Assembly: GCA_964540415.1 (NCBI GenBank)
Contig: CAZIMM010000020.1
Location: 1-29,816, forward strand
Reading direction: 5' to 3'
Source: CAZIMM01 sp964540415
Lineage (GTDB): Bacteria; Bacillota; Clostridia; Oscillospirales; Acutalibacteraceae
DNA length: 29,816 nt
Positions 17,976 through 25,456 of the stretch are shown here, one piece after another; the first letter of the stretch is position 1, and every line of letters begins with the position of its first letter. The position numbers and the translations under genes were made by a program. The notes below the pieces were generated by a model. That model was not told the origin of the DNA. It saw nothing but the letters and a program-made list of their open reading frames with translations, and did no database searches.

Positions 17976-18304
17976 GCATGGGAGAATCAGGTGCATCCGG
18001 AATTCTGGGAACCGCAATAGAAAAAATCCGCGACCTCGTGGACACAAAAACAATCATCGGCGACCCGATCTTTTCGGCGGACGGCATAACAATCATTCCT
18101 GTTTCGAAAGTGACTTACGGCTTTGCGTCAGGAGGCTCAGACTTCCCGACCAAAACAAACAAAGAGCTTTTCGGCGGCGGCGGCGGAGCGGGCATCACAA
18201 TTTCACCCGTTGCCTTTGTCATCATCAACAACGGCTCTGTCACGATTAAGCAGGTTCCCTCCGGCGACAATGCGGCAGAAAGAGTTGTCAGCCGAAATGT
18301 TTGA
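17972..18304 (+). pseudogene. ytfJ: GerW/YtfJ-family sporulation protein, apparently frameshifted near its 3' end
   Basis: YtfJ (GerW) is a small protein needed in B. subtilis for the activity of the GerA germination receptor. The N-terminal 100 residues match well: AIEKIRDLVDTKTIIGDP, then ITIIPVSKVTYGFASGGSDF, then a Gly run and ISPVAFVII. The frame stops at TGA (18302-18304) after 110 residues. The following bases continue in the +1 frame to a TAA at 18384-18386, encoding DTVTELVNKIKG and a short tail, which looks like the expected family C-terminus. Skipping one T at 18300-18302 restores a 137-residue protein, close to the 151 of B. subtilis. This may be an assembly error, a real mutation or a +1 shift. 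The ATG overlaps the DUF2953 stop, with AAGGAGGAAA upstream. Confidence 0.8.
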
Positions 18305-18441
18305 CACAGTCACAGAGCTTGTCAACAAAATCAAGGGCTCCAAAAGCACCGACGGTGTTGTGCCGGACGACACAACAGTTATCTAAACATTATCATACTC
18401 CGTGCACTTCCGCGCATAGGATAGTCTGATATCTTATGCGA

Positions 18442-18447
18442 GAGGTG
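18442..18447 (+). promoter_or_regulatory. ribosome binding site fixing the carboxypeptidase start
   Basis: GAGGTG nine bases before the ATG at 18457. It favours that ATG over an in-frame ATG at 18436, which has no good site and would add a poorly fitting seven-residue extension before the signal peptide. Confidence 0.6.
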
Positions 18448-18456
18448 CTGTGGCTG

Positions 18457-19524
18457 ATGAAAGCTGTTGTCCTTGTGCCTGCAGTCATTGCTTTGATGAT
18501 TTTCGGAACTGTTCATGCCGGTGGAGTCTCCGTTTCGGCGCGTGCCGCCGTGCTCATGTGCGCGGACAGCGGTGAGGTTCTATATGAAAAAAATGCCGAC
18601 GAGCGTCTCGGAGTTGCAAGCACAACAAAGATTATGACGGCGCTCCTCACCCTTGAAAGCGGAGCTTCCCGCAAAAACATCACCGTCACCGAGCGGATGA
18701 CTGCTGTTGAAGGCACTTCCATGGGCCTTCTTCCGGGAGACCAGGTGAGTGTTTATTCACTCGCGTGCGGAATGCTGCTTGCCTCAGGCAACGATGCCGC
18801 CAACGCCGCGGCAATAACCGTTGCGGGAAGTGTTGAAGGCTTTTCCGAAATGATGAATGCGAAGGCAGAAAGCATCGGCATGACCTCCAGCAACTTTGTC
18901 ACCCCATCGGGTCTTGACGCCCCGGAGCATTATTCAACCGCAAGGGACATGGCACTGCTCGGCTGCTGCGCCATAAAGAATCCGGAGTTCAAAAGCATCT
19001 GCTCGAGCAAAAGCATCAGGCTGAGTTACGGCAATCCGCCGTATCTGCGTTCTCTTTCAAACCACAACCGTATGCTCAGATGCTATGACGGCGCAGTCGG
19101 CATCAAAACCGGCTTCACCAAAAAAAGCGGAAGGTGCCTTGTGTCCGCGGCAACGCGGGGAGGTGTCACGCTCGTTTGTGTCACTCTCAACGCACCGAAT
19201 GATTGGAATGACCATCGCACCCTGCTTGATTACGGCTTCACTCAAACGAGACTCGCGGAACTTGACGGTGACTTGTCCGGCATACGCATAAAAATTGCCG
19301 GAGGAAACAGTGAATCCGTCGGGGTCGAGTGCGTTGAAAAGCCGGCGGCGGGGGTGAGCCTCGGTGCGGGTGAGATTGAGCGCGAGGTGCTCATGCGTCC
19401 GTTTGAATATGCACCGATAATGAAGGGCAGAATCGTCGGCACGGTAAGATACCGTCTCGGCGGAAAAATAATTTATGAAACAACGCTCATTGCGAGCGAA
19501 AAGGCAGATGTATGGAAACAGTAA
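18457..19524 (+). CDS. D-alanyl-D-alanine carboxypeptidase (DacF/PBP5 type, S11 family)
   Basis: This penicillin-binding protein trims the terminal D-Ala from peptidoglycan pentapeptides outside the membrane. From the ATG at 18457 it has 355 residues, beginning with a signal peptide MKAVVLVPAVIALMIFGTVHA. All three active-site motifs are present: SxxK as STTK at 55-58, SGN at 110-112 and KTG at 217-219. A C-terminal beta-rich domain of the PBP5 type covers about 270-350. No clear C-terminal amphipathic anchor is visible, as is common in DacF. DacF in Bacillus acts during sporulation; the neighbouring ytfJ is consistent with that, but a vegetative role cannot be excluded. It overlaps rluB by 13 bases. 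Confidence 0.92.
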   Translation: MKAVVLVPAVIALMIFGTVHAGGVSVSARAAVLMCADSGEVLYEKNADERLGVASTTKIMTALLTLESGASRKNITVTERMTAVEGTSMGLLPGDQVSVYSLACGMLLASGNDAANAAAITVAGSVEGFSEMMNAKAESIGMTSSNFVTPSGLDAPEHYSTARDMALLGCCAIKNPEFKSICSSKSIRLSYGNPPYLRSLSNHNRMLRCYDGAVGIKTGFTKKSGRCLVSAATRGGVTLVCVTLNAPNDWNDHRTLLDYGFTQTRLAELDGDLSGIRIKIAGGNSESVGVECVEKPAAGVSLGAGEIEREVLMRPFEYAPIMKGRIVGTVRYRLGGKIIYETTLIASEKADVWKQ

Positions 19525-20237
19525 GACTTCAAAAATTTCTTGCCGACTGTTCTGTGGCTTCCCGAAGGAAGTCGGAGGAGCTTATTGCTCAGGGAGCAGT
19601 GAAGGTCAACGGAAAAACAGCACAGATCGGCGACAAAATATCCCCCCGGCACGACATTGTGACCGTCAGGGGAAAGCGCGTGTCTGTTAGTGCACAGCCG
19701 ATGTATATTATGCTCCACAAGCCCAGAGGCTTCATCACCACGATGAGCGACGAGCAGGGGCGCAAATGCGTCGCCGAGCTTGTTGCGGACGCAGGGTGCA
19801 GGCTCTATCCCGTCGGCAGGCTCGACAGGGAGTCCGAGGGTCTGCTTCTCATGACCAACGACGGTGAGTTTTCAAACGCCATGATGCACCCGTCGCGCCA
19901 CGTCCCCAAAGTTTACAGGGTCACAATCCGCCCGAATATACTGGACGAGCATATCGCGGCGCTTTCGGAGGGCATCGAAATCGAAGGCAGGATGACAGCA
20001 CCGGCTCAGGTAAGGCTCGTTACGCGTGAAACTGAGCGGGCGGTAATCGAAATCACACTGCGAGAGGGCAGAAACAGGCAAATCAGAAAAATGTGCGAGG
20101 CGCTCGGGCTGGACGTTGCAAGGCTCAAGCGAGTCGCAGTCGGCTCGCTTAAGCTCGGAACGCTGCCTTGCGGCAAGTGGCGCGAGCTGACAGCGGAGGA
20201 AACCGAAAAACTGAAAAAGGCGGCAGGTCTGCAATGA
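19512..20237 (+). CDS. rluB: ribosomal large-subunit pseudouridine synthase RluB/RsuA family
   Basis: The enzyme converts a uridine in rRNA to pseudouridine, probably U2605 of 23S rRNA by analogy with RluB. The 241-residue protein has an N-terminal S4 RNA-binding domain (about 4-60, RLQKFLADCSVASRRKSEEL) and a catalytic domain with the signature GRLDRESEGLLLMTNDG, in which Asp105 is the catalytic residue. The later motif REGRNRQIRKMCEALG is also intact. The ATG at 19512 has AAGG eight bases upstream. It overlaps the carboxypeptidase stop by 13 bases and the next gene by 4. RsuA and RluF are close relatives, but the genomic position beside scpAB and a carboxypeptidase fits RluB of Firmicutes. 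Confidence 0.92.
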   Translation: METVRLQKFLADCSVASRRKSEELIAQGAVKVNGKTAQIGDKISPRHDIVTVRGKRVSVSAQPMYIMLHKPRGFITTMSDEQGRKCVAELVADAGCRLYPVGRLDRESEGLLLMTNDGEFSNAMMHPSRHVPKVYRVTIRPNILDEHIAALSEGIEIEGRMTAPAQVRLVTRETERAVIEITLREGRNRQIRKMCEALGLDVARLKRVAVGSLKLGTLPCGKWRELTAEETEKLKKAAGLQ

Positions 20238-20557
20238 GTCTTCTGGAATTCAAGCCCGTTGACGGCGGCACAATGGCGGCGTATGAAAATGGCGAACGGC
20301 GCGGCCTGTGCACCTTTGAGCTGGACGGCTGCAATGCTGCAATAATTTCTCTTTCCTGCGAGCAGGGCAGGGATGATATTGCCGAGGGGCTTCTTCGCTC
20401 GACGCTGAATTACGCGGCAAACAGAATGTGCTATATTGCGGAATACCGCGAAACGTCTTATGAGGAAATTGCACTTTCGCTCGGCTTCAAGCCGGAAAAC
20501 GGCAGGCTGACGGCTGAAATACCCGACCTGCTCACAGGCCATTGCGGCGGTGCATAA
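20234..20557 (+). CDS. small protein, possibly a reduced GNAT-like fold
   Basis: The 107-residue protein starts with an ATG overlapping the rluB stop (ATGA), and GCAGGT lies six bases upstream. The sequence has a strand with EKGE-like charged turns, a short strand CNAAIISLSCE, a helix DDIAEGLLRSTLNYAANR and a strand MCYIAEYRE, then LGFKPENGRLTAEIP. This helix-strand pattern recalls the second half of GNAT acetyltransferases, but the acetyl-CoA pyrophosphate loop is not evident and the protein is too short for a full domain. I do not claim a function. No signal peptide or membrane segment is seen. Tight coupling to rluB and codon use like its neighbours argue that it is a real gene. Confidence 0.7.
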   Translation: MSLLEFKPVDGGTMAAYENGERRGLCTFELDGCNAAIISLSCEQGRDDIAEGLLRSTLNYAANRMCYIAEYRETSYEEIALSLGFKPENGRLTAEIPDLLTGHCGGA

Positions 20558-20563
20558 AATTGA

Positions 20564-21460
20564 TTGGAAGTGATAAATACGGCCATTAAGAGTATGACCG
20601 GCTACGGAAGCTGCCGGCAGACAACGGACGGCATGAATATAAATGTCGAACTGAAAAGCGTAAATCACAGGTATTTTGAGTTCAGCTGCCGTACACCCAG
20701 AGGGTACGGATTTTTGGACGAAAAGCTGAAAAATCTTTTGCAAAGCACGATTTCCCGAGGGAAAATCGAGTGCTTTGTTCAGATTGAGTGCTTTGACACA
20801 AACGATGTTACCGTCGGAGTGAATCATTCGCTTGCACGCGGATACATTGAAGCAATGCGTGATGTCGCCTCGCGCAACGGCCTTGCCGAGGATATCGACA
20901 TTTCCTCACTCGGACGGTTCTCCGATGTTTTCACTGTCGTGAGAAAAGCGCTTGACGAACAGGCGGTCTGGCAGGCAGTCGAGAAGACAGCCTGCGGAGC
21001 AATTGAAAAGTTTGTGGCAATGCGTATGTCCGAGGGAGAAAAGCTGCGCGAGGATGTTCTCGGCAGGGCGGACATCATTGAGGGTCACGTTGAATTTGTT
21101 GAAAGCCGCTCTCCGCAGATTGCTGCGGAATACAGCGCTAAACTTGCCGAGCGCATAAAGGCGCTCATCGGCGACACGCATATCGACGAAAGTCGTTTGC
21201 TCACGGAAGCCGCAATATTTGCGGACAAAACCGCGGTGGACGAGGAGACTGTCAGGCTTCGCAGCCATCTTAAACAGCTCAGAGACTTTATGGACAGCAC
21301 CGAACCTATCGGACGCAAGCTGGACTTCCTTGTTCAGGAAATCAACCGTGAGGCAAACACCGTCGGCTCAAAAGCACAGGATGTCGAAATAACAAAACGT
21401 GTGCTTGAAATGAAATCCGAGGTTGAAAAAATCAGGGAACAGATTCAAAACATAGAATAA
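20564..21460 (+). CDS. yicC: YicC-family endoribonuclease-like protein
   Basis: YicC family proteins are conserved bacterial RNases (the E. coli member degrades RyhB), but the role in Firmicutes is not settled. The 298-residue reading frame carries the N-terminal signature SMTGYG and the C-terminal DUF1732 region LDFLVQEINREANTVGSKAQ. It is followed by remA and gmk as in Bacillus. The start is doubtful. The TTG at 20564 has no clear ribosome binding site, while the strong GGAAGTGAT (20566-20574) lies inside the frame, before codons GCC-ATT-AAG-AGT-ATG. The family usually begins MKSMTG or MIKSMTG, which here would require ATT as start. I keep the TTG as the conventional choice. Confidence 0.9.
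   Translation: MEVINTAIKSMTGYGSCRQTTDGMNINVELKSVNHRYFEFSCRTPRGYGFLDEKLKNLLQSTISRGKIECFVQIECFDTNDVTVGVNHSLARGYIEAMRDVASRNGLAEDIDISSLGRFSDVFTVVRKALDEQAVWQAVEKTACGAIEKFVAMRMSEGEKLREDVLGRADIIEGHVEFVESRSPQIAAEYSAKLAERIKALIGDTHIDESRLLTEAAIFADKTAVDEETVRLRSHLKQLRDFMDSTEPIGRKLDFLVQEINREANTVGSKAQDVEITKRVLEMKSEVEKIREQIQNIE
20566..20574 (+). promoter_or_regulatory. strong Shine-Dalgarno site near the uncertain yicC start
   Basis: GGAAGTGAT matches the extended consensus GGAGGTGAT at eight of nine positions. It lies after the TTG at 20564, so it cannot serve that start. The nearest downstream candidates are ATT at 20585 and ATG at 20594. Confidence 0.5.
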
Positions 21461-21473
21461 AGCGGGTGTAAAA

Positions 21474-21743
21474 TTGAAGCTCATTAACATTGGTTTCGGA
21501 AGCATGGTGAACGCGGGGCGCGTTGTGGCGGTTGTCAGCCCGGAATCGTCGCCGATAAAGCGTATTGTTCAGGAGAGCAAGGAACGCGGCAGACTTGTTG
21601 ACGCAACGCACGGCAGAAGAACACGCGCGGTTATAATCACAGACAGTGACCACGTGATTTTAACCTATCTGCAGCCGGAGACTGTTTCCGTCAGACTGAC
21701 AGGTGCGGAGGATGACGCACGGGAGGACAGCGCAGATGAGTAA
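21474..21743 (+). CDS. remA: RemA-family (DUF370) DNA-binding regulator
   Basis: RemA in B. subtilis is a small DNA-binding protein that activates biofilm matrix and osmoprotection operons. The 89-residue protein has the whole conserved core: KLINIGFGSMVNAGRVVAVV, SPIKRIVQ, ERGRLVDATHGRRTRAVII and HVILTYLQPETV. The acidic tail (about 78-89) is not conserved. The start is TTG at 21474, with GGGTG five bases upstream. It lies between yicC and gmk, the same position as ylzA in Bacillus. The targets in this organism are unknown. Confidence 0.93.
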   Translation: MKLINIGFGSMVNAGRVVAVVSPESSPIKRIVQESKERGRLVDATHGRRTRAVIITDSDHVILTYLQPETVSVRLTGAEDDAREDSADE

Positions 21744-22299
21744 GGGCTTGCTGATAATTTTTTCCGGACCGTCCGGCGTCGGCAAGGACACCTTGCTTGA
21801 AAGGCTCAGACAGCTGAACCCGAACATGAAGGTGTCGCTGTCTCTGACAACCAGACAACCAAGAGAAAACGAAATTGACGGGGTGAATTACAGATTTGTC
21901 ACCCGGGAATATTTTGAGCGCATGATTGCGGAAAACAGAATGCTCGAATACGCACAGTACAATTCAAACTACTACGGCACTCCGCGTGACACCGTAGATT
22001 CATGGCTTGAACAGGGCAAGGATGTGTTTTTGAAAATCGAGGTGCAGGGTGCGCAAAAAATCAGGGAGCTTTATCCCGAAGCAATCGGCATCTTCATCAA
22101 GGCTCCGTCACTTGACGAGCTCTCGCGCAGGCTTGACTGCAGGGGAACGGACAGCGCCGGAGCAATAGCCAACCGCATAGAAATCGCAAAGAGAGAAATA
22201 ATTCGAAGCGGTGAATATGATTATACAGTCGTTAACGATGACCTTGACGAGGCAGTCAAGGAAATAATTAACATAATCAAAGAAAACAAAGCGAGGTAA
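21736..22299 (+). CDS. gmk: guanylate kinase
   Basis: Guanylate kinase phosphorylates GMP to GDP with ATP, in purine nucleotide salvage and synthesis. From the ATG at 21736 the protein has 187 residues, the normal bacterial length. The P-loop GPSGVGKDT is at 11-19, followed by the GMP-binding segment SLTTRQPRENEIDGVNYRFV with its Arg, Glu and Tyr contacts, and then EVQGAQKI. The start is set by GGGAGG at 21721-21726, nine bases upstream; the frame is open further upstream but without a site. It overlaps the remA stop by 8 bases. Identification is secure. Confidence 0.96.
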   Translation: MSKGLLIIFSGPSGVGKDTLLERLRQLNPNMKVSLSLTTRQPRENEIDGVNYRFVTREYFERMIAENRMLEYAQYNSNYYGTPRDTVDSWLEQGKDVFLKIEVQGAQKIRELYPEAIGIFIKAPSLDELSRRLDCRGTDSAGAIANRIEIAKREIIRSGEYDYTVVNDDLDEAVKEIINIIKENKAR

Positions 22300-22305
22300 T
22301 TTATT

Positions 22306-22515
22306 ATGTTTAATCCAGATCTTCAGCAGGTGCTCAAGGACCATGTCAGTCGTTATTCCCTTGTCACCGCAACAGCAAAAAGGGCGAGAGAAATTGCCCA
22401 GATTGCCGAGGATGAAAAAGAAATAATGACAGATAAGCCCGTCAGCCTTGCACTTGACGAAATTCTCAAGGGCGAATATGTTATTGTGGAGCCCGAGGAG
22501 ATACGCAATCTTTAA
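22306..22515 (+). CDS. rpoZ: RNA polymerase omega subunit
   Basis: The 69-residue omega subunit helps fold and assemble the beta' subunit of RNA polymerase. The conserved parts are present: SRYSLVTATAKRAREI near residues 15-30 and DKPVSLALDEILKGE near 45-60. The ATG at 22306 has GAGG nine bases upstream. It lies six bases after gmk, the order seen across Firmicutes. The gene that often follows, coaBC, is absent and priA comes next. Confidence 0.92.
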   Translation: MFNPDLQQVLKDHVSRYSLVTATAKRAREIAQIAEDEKEIMTDKPVSLALDEILKGEYVIVEPEEIRNL

Positions 22516-22521
22516 GAGGTG
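22514..22521 (+). promoter_or_regulatory. ribosome binding site fixing the priA start
   Basis: AAGAGGTG overlaps a GTG (22519) that could begin the frame and ends seven bases before the ATG at 22528. The ATG is therefore the likely start. Confidence 0.65.
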
Positions 22522-22527
22522 CATCAG

Positions 22528-24984
22528 ATGCCGGATGTGAAAACCGTCAAAGTCGCGGTTGAAAACGTCGCCTTTCATTTTGACAAGGCTTACGATTACC
22601 GCGTTCCGAACGAATTGCTCGAAGCCGCCGAGTGCGGCTGTCGGGTTATCGTTCCTTTTGGCAAGGGTAATTCCGTCAGACAGGGGATAATAATTCACGT
22701 CGGCAGCGCGGATGATTCTGAAAAGAAGCTCAAAAGCATCATTTCGGTCACCGATAAAAAGCCTTTGCTCACAGACGAAATGATTGAAATGATGCAATGG
22801 CTCAAGGAACAGACTTTTTGTACGCTTTTTGAGGCTTACAAAGTGATGGTGCCTGCGGGCTTAAGCCTCAGGGTTTCAATGAGCTTCGCTGCAATTCCGG
22901 AGACTGACCTGACATCTCCGGAGATTACGCGCGACGAGACCGGAATATACGAATATCTCGATAAAACAAAGAAATATTGCGAACGCTCCGCTCTCCTGAC
23001 AAAGTTCGGAATCGGTGAGAGCAGCAGAATTCTCGAAAACATGACGGCGAAGGGCTTGCTGGTGCGCAACATTGACGCCGGCAGAACAGTCGGGGATATG
23101 ATGCTCCGCATGGTCAGGCTGACTCAGAGGGACAGCCTCACCGAAAACGAGTCTCTCCGCCTTTCGGAAAAACAGACGCGTGTTTACGAGCTGCTGCAAA
23201 GCGTTGAATCCGCCTCTGTCAGAGAAGTGTGTTATTTCACGGGAGTGACTTCCGCTGTTGTTGCCGCCCTTGTAAAAAAAGGTGTGGCTGAATTTTTCGA
23301 AAGTGAAGTTTACAGAAGCCCGTCGGGAACGGTAAAGCTTCCGTATGATTTCTCTTCTGTCAGGCTCAATGACGAACAGAGCAGAGCGTTCAGGAACATT
23401 CTTGCCCGCTGCAACGGCGAAAGCCCCTCAACAACACTGCTTTACGGAGTGACGGGCAGCGGAAAAACGCAGGTTTATCTGAAGCTGATTGATGAGCTGA
23501 CGGCAAAGGGCAAAAGCGTTCTGGTCATGGTGCCGGAAATTGCCTTGACCCCGCAGACGCTTGCAATCTTCCGTGCCAGGTACGGCTCGTGTGTCGCCGT
23601 GTTTCACAGTGCTCTCTCTCTCGGGGAGAGGCTTGACGAGTGGAAAAGAGTGTATCGCGGCGAGGTAAAGATTGTTGTCGGAACACGCAGCGCCGTGTTT
23701 GCTCCTCTTAAAAACATCGGTGCAATCATTATCGACGAGGAGCAGGAAAGCACCTACAAATCCGAAATGAATCCAAGATATGATGCGAGAACTGTTGCAA
23801 AATACCGCTGCGCAAAGCATAACGCGGCGCTGATTCTGGCATCTGCAACCCCTGATATTGTAACGTTTGCAAGGGCGCAGAAGGGGAAAATCGCGCTGGA
23901 AACCCTTAACAGCAGATATGCCGAGGCGCAGCTGCCGGATGTGGTTGTTGTGGATATGAACGGCAGCAGGGATGTCGCAATGAGCAGTGAGCTTGTTTTG
24001 GCGCTTGAGGAAAATCTTGCGGCCGGCAGACAGTCGATTTTGCTGATTAACCGCAGGGGATACAACACCTTTGTCTCCTGCCGCGCCTGCGGAGCTGTTG
24101 TAACCTGCCCCAACTGCAGCATATCAATGACTTATCACTTTGCAAACGAACGCCTGATGTGCCATTACTGCGGCACGTCCTTCCCGTTCACAAGCGTCTG
24201 CCCGGAGTGCGGAAAGCACGAAATGCGCTACAGCGGATACGGCACTCAGCGCATCGAGGAGGAGCTTGAAACGCGCCTGCCGAATGCGCGCGTGCTGCGC
24301 ATGGACGCCGATACGACAGCCGCAAAATATTCTCACGAAAAAAAACTTGATGCCTTTGCCGCGGGCGAGTATGACATTCTGCTCGGCACGCAGATGGTGG
24401 CAAAGGGACTTGACTTTGAAAACGTCACGCTCGTCGGTGTTGTAAATGCCGACAGTCAGCTTTATGATGATGATTTCCGCAGTGCGGAACGCAGCTTTTC
24501 CCTGCTCACGCAGGTTGTCGGCCGTTCGGGCAGAGGCAAGCACAGCGGAAGGGCGATTATTCAGACCGTCACTCCGGAAAATGAACTGATACGCCTTGCC
24601 GCCGCTCAGGACTATCGCTCGTTTTTTGAAAGTGAGATTGCCCTGCGCAAGCTGATGATTTATCCTCCGTTCTGCGATCTCTGCGTTGTCGGCTTTGTGG
24701 GTGAAAATCCGAACAGAGTCAGGGTGTGCGCGAAGCATTTTCTCAGTCTCCTCGAGGCAAAGGTCTCTGAGGAGTATTCCGAACAGAAGATAATGACACT
24801 CGGCCCGATGCCTCCGGGAATACCGAAAATCAGCAACAAATTCAGGCAGAGGCTCATTATCAAATGCAAAAACGGCACACGGTTCAGAAGGATGATGGCG
24901 GAACTCCTGTGCGATTATTCAAGGGACGCAAATACCTCGGACGTAATCGCTTTTGCGGATATTAACCCCGAAAATCCTATGTGA
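22528..24984 (+). CDS. priA: primosomal protein N' (replication restart helicase PriA)
   Basis: PriA recognises stalled forks and D-loops and reloads the replicative helicase. The 818-residue protein has an N-terminal 3'-DNA-binding domain, a winged helix, and two helicase lobes. Walker A GVTGSGKT is at 307-314. Motif II reads DEEQ at 403-406, where the well-known form is DEEH. The zinc-binding insert starts at C518, with eight Cys in pairs (CRAC, CPNC, CHYC, CPEC). Motif V is GTQMVAKGLDF and motif VI QVVGRSGRG. It follows rpoZ by 12 bases. The function is clear; the motif II variation is a minor feature. Confidence 0.96.
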   Translation: MPDVKTVKVAVENVAFHFDKAYDYRVPNELLEAAECGCRVIVPFGKGNSVRQGIIIHVGSADDSEKKLKSIISVTDKKPLLTDEMIEMMQWLKEQTFCTLFEAYKVMVPAGLSLRVSMSFAAIPETDLTSPEITRDETGIYEYLDKTKKYCERSALLTKFGIGESSRILENMTAKGLLVRNIDAGRTVGDMMLRMVRLTQRDSLTENESLRLSEKQTRVYELLQSVESASVREVCYFTGVTSAVVAALVKKGVAEFFESEVYRSPSGTVKLPYDFSSVRLNDEQSRAFRNILARCNGESPSTTLLYGVTGSGKTQVYLKLIDELTAKGKSVLVMVPEIALTPQTLAIFRARYGSCVAVFHSALSLGERLDEWKRVYRGEVKIVVGTRSAVFAPLKNIGAIIIDEEQESTYKSEMNPRYDARTVAKYRCAKHNAALILASATPDIVTFARAQKGKIALETLNSRYAEAQLPDVVVVDMNGSRDVAMSSELVLALEENLAAGRQSILLINRRGYNTFVSCRACGAVVTCPNCSISMTYHFANERLMCHYCGTSFPFTSVCPECGKHEMRYSGYGTQRIEEELETRLPNARVLRMDADTTAAKYSHEKKLDAFAAGEYDILLGTQMVAKGLDFENVTLVGVVNADSQLYDDDFRSAERSFSLLTQVVGRSGRGKHSGRAIIQTVTPENELIRLAAAQDYRSFFESEIALRKLMIYPPFCDLCVVGFVGENPNRVRVCAKHFLSLLEAKVSEEYSEQKIMTLGPMPPGIPKISNKFRQRLIIKCKNGTRFRRMMAELLCDYSRDANTSDVIAFADINPENPM

Positions 24985-25006
24985 TGATATAAAGAGGTAA
25001 AATACT

Positions 25007-25456
25007 ATGGCACTCAGATACATTGTAAAATTCGGCGACCCGATTCTCCGAAAAAAGAGCAGGCCGGTGGAAAACTTTGATTCCAGGCTTGCAGTACTCA
25101 TTGATGACATGGTGCAGACAATGAAAAACGCTCAGGGCGCGGGGCTTGCCGCAGTGCAGGTCGGAATTCTGCGCAGGGTTGTTGTTGTTGACGCGGGGGA
25201 CGGTGTGCTGGAACTCGTCAATCCGGAAATTGTAGAGAGCAGCGGCGAGCAGTTTGAGGAGGAGGGCTGTCTTTCCCAACCGGGCAAAAGCGGCATCACA
25301 AAGCGTCCGATGAACGTTGTCGTCAAGGCGCAGAACCGCGAGGGAAAATGGTTTGTCTATTCCGGCAGCGGCCTCAAGGCACGAGCCTTCTGCCATGAGA
25401 TTGACCATCTCGACGGCATTCTTTACACACAAAGACTGTATAAGGAGCAAAACTGA
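25007..25456 (+). CDS. def: peptide deformylase
   Basis: Peptide deformylase removes the formyl group from the initiating methionine of new proteins, using a bound metal. The 149-residue protein carries the three family motifs: GAGLAAVQVG, EEGCLSQPG with the metal-binding Cys, and HEIDHLDG with the two His ligands and catalytic Glu. Its length and motifs fit the type 1 or small type 2 enzymes. The ATG has AGAGG ending nine to ten bases upstream. Its last base is the first base of the fmt start codon, so deformylase and formyltransferase are translationally coupled. Confidence 0.96.
   Translation: MALRYIVKFGDPILRKKSRPVENFDSRLAVLIDDMVQTMKNAQGAGLAAVQVGILRRVVVVDAGDGVLELVNPEIVESSGEQFEEEGCLSQPGKSGITKRPMNVVVKAQNREGKWFVYSGSGLKARAFCHEIDHLDGILYTQRLYKEQN

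Noticed and set aside
18169..18188. GGC repeats in ytfJ as a slippage or repeat element
   Set aside because: The repeats encode the normal Gly-rich loop of the family and the frame is correct on both sides; the frame problem lies further downstream.
18358..18396. Promoter between ytfJ and the carboxypeptidase
   Set aside because: TATCAT at 18391-18396 has only ACGACA (18367-18372) as a -35 match, too weak to call.
22108..22797. 229-codon minus-strand frame across gmk, rpoZ and priA
   Set aside because: It spans three certain genes on the other strand and has no supporting motif.
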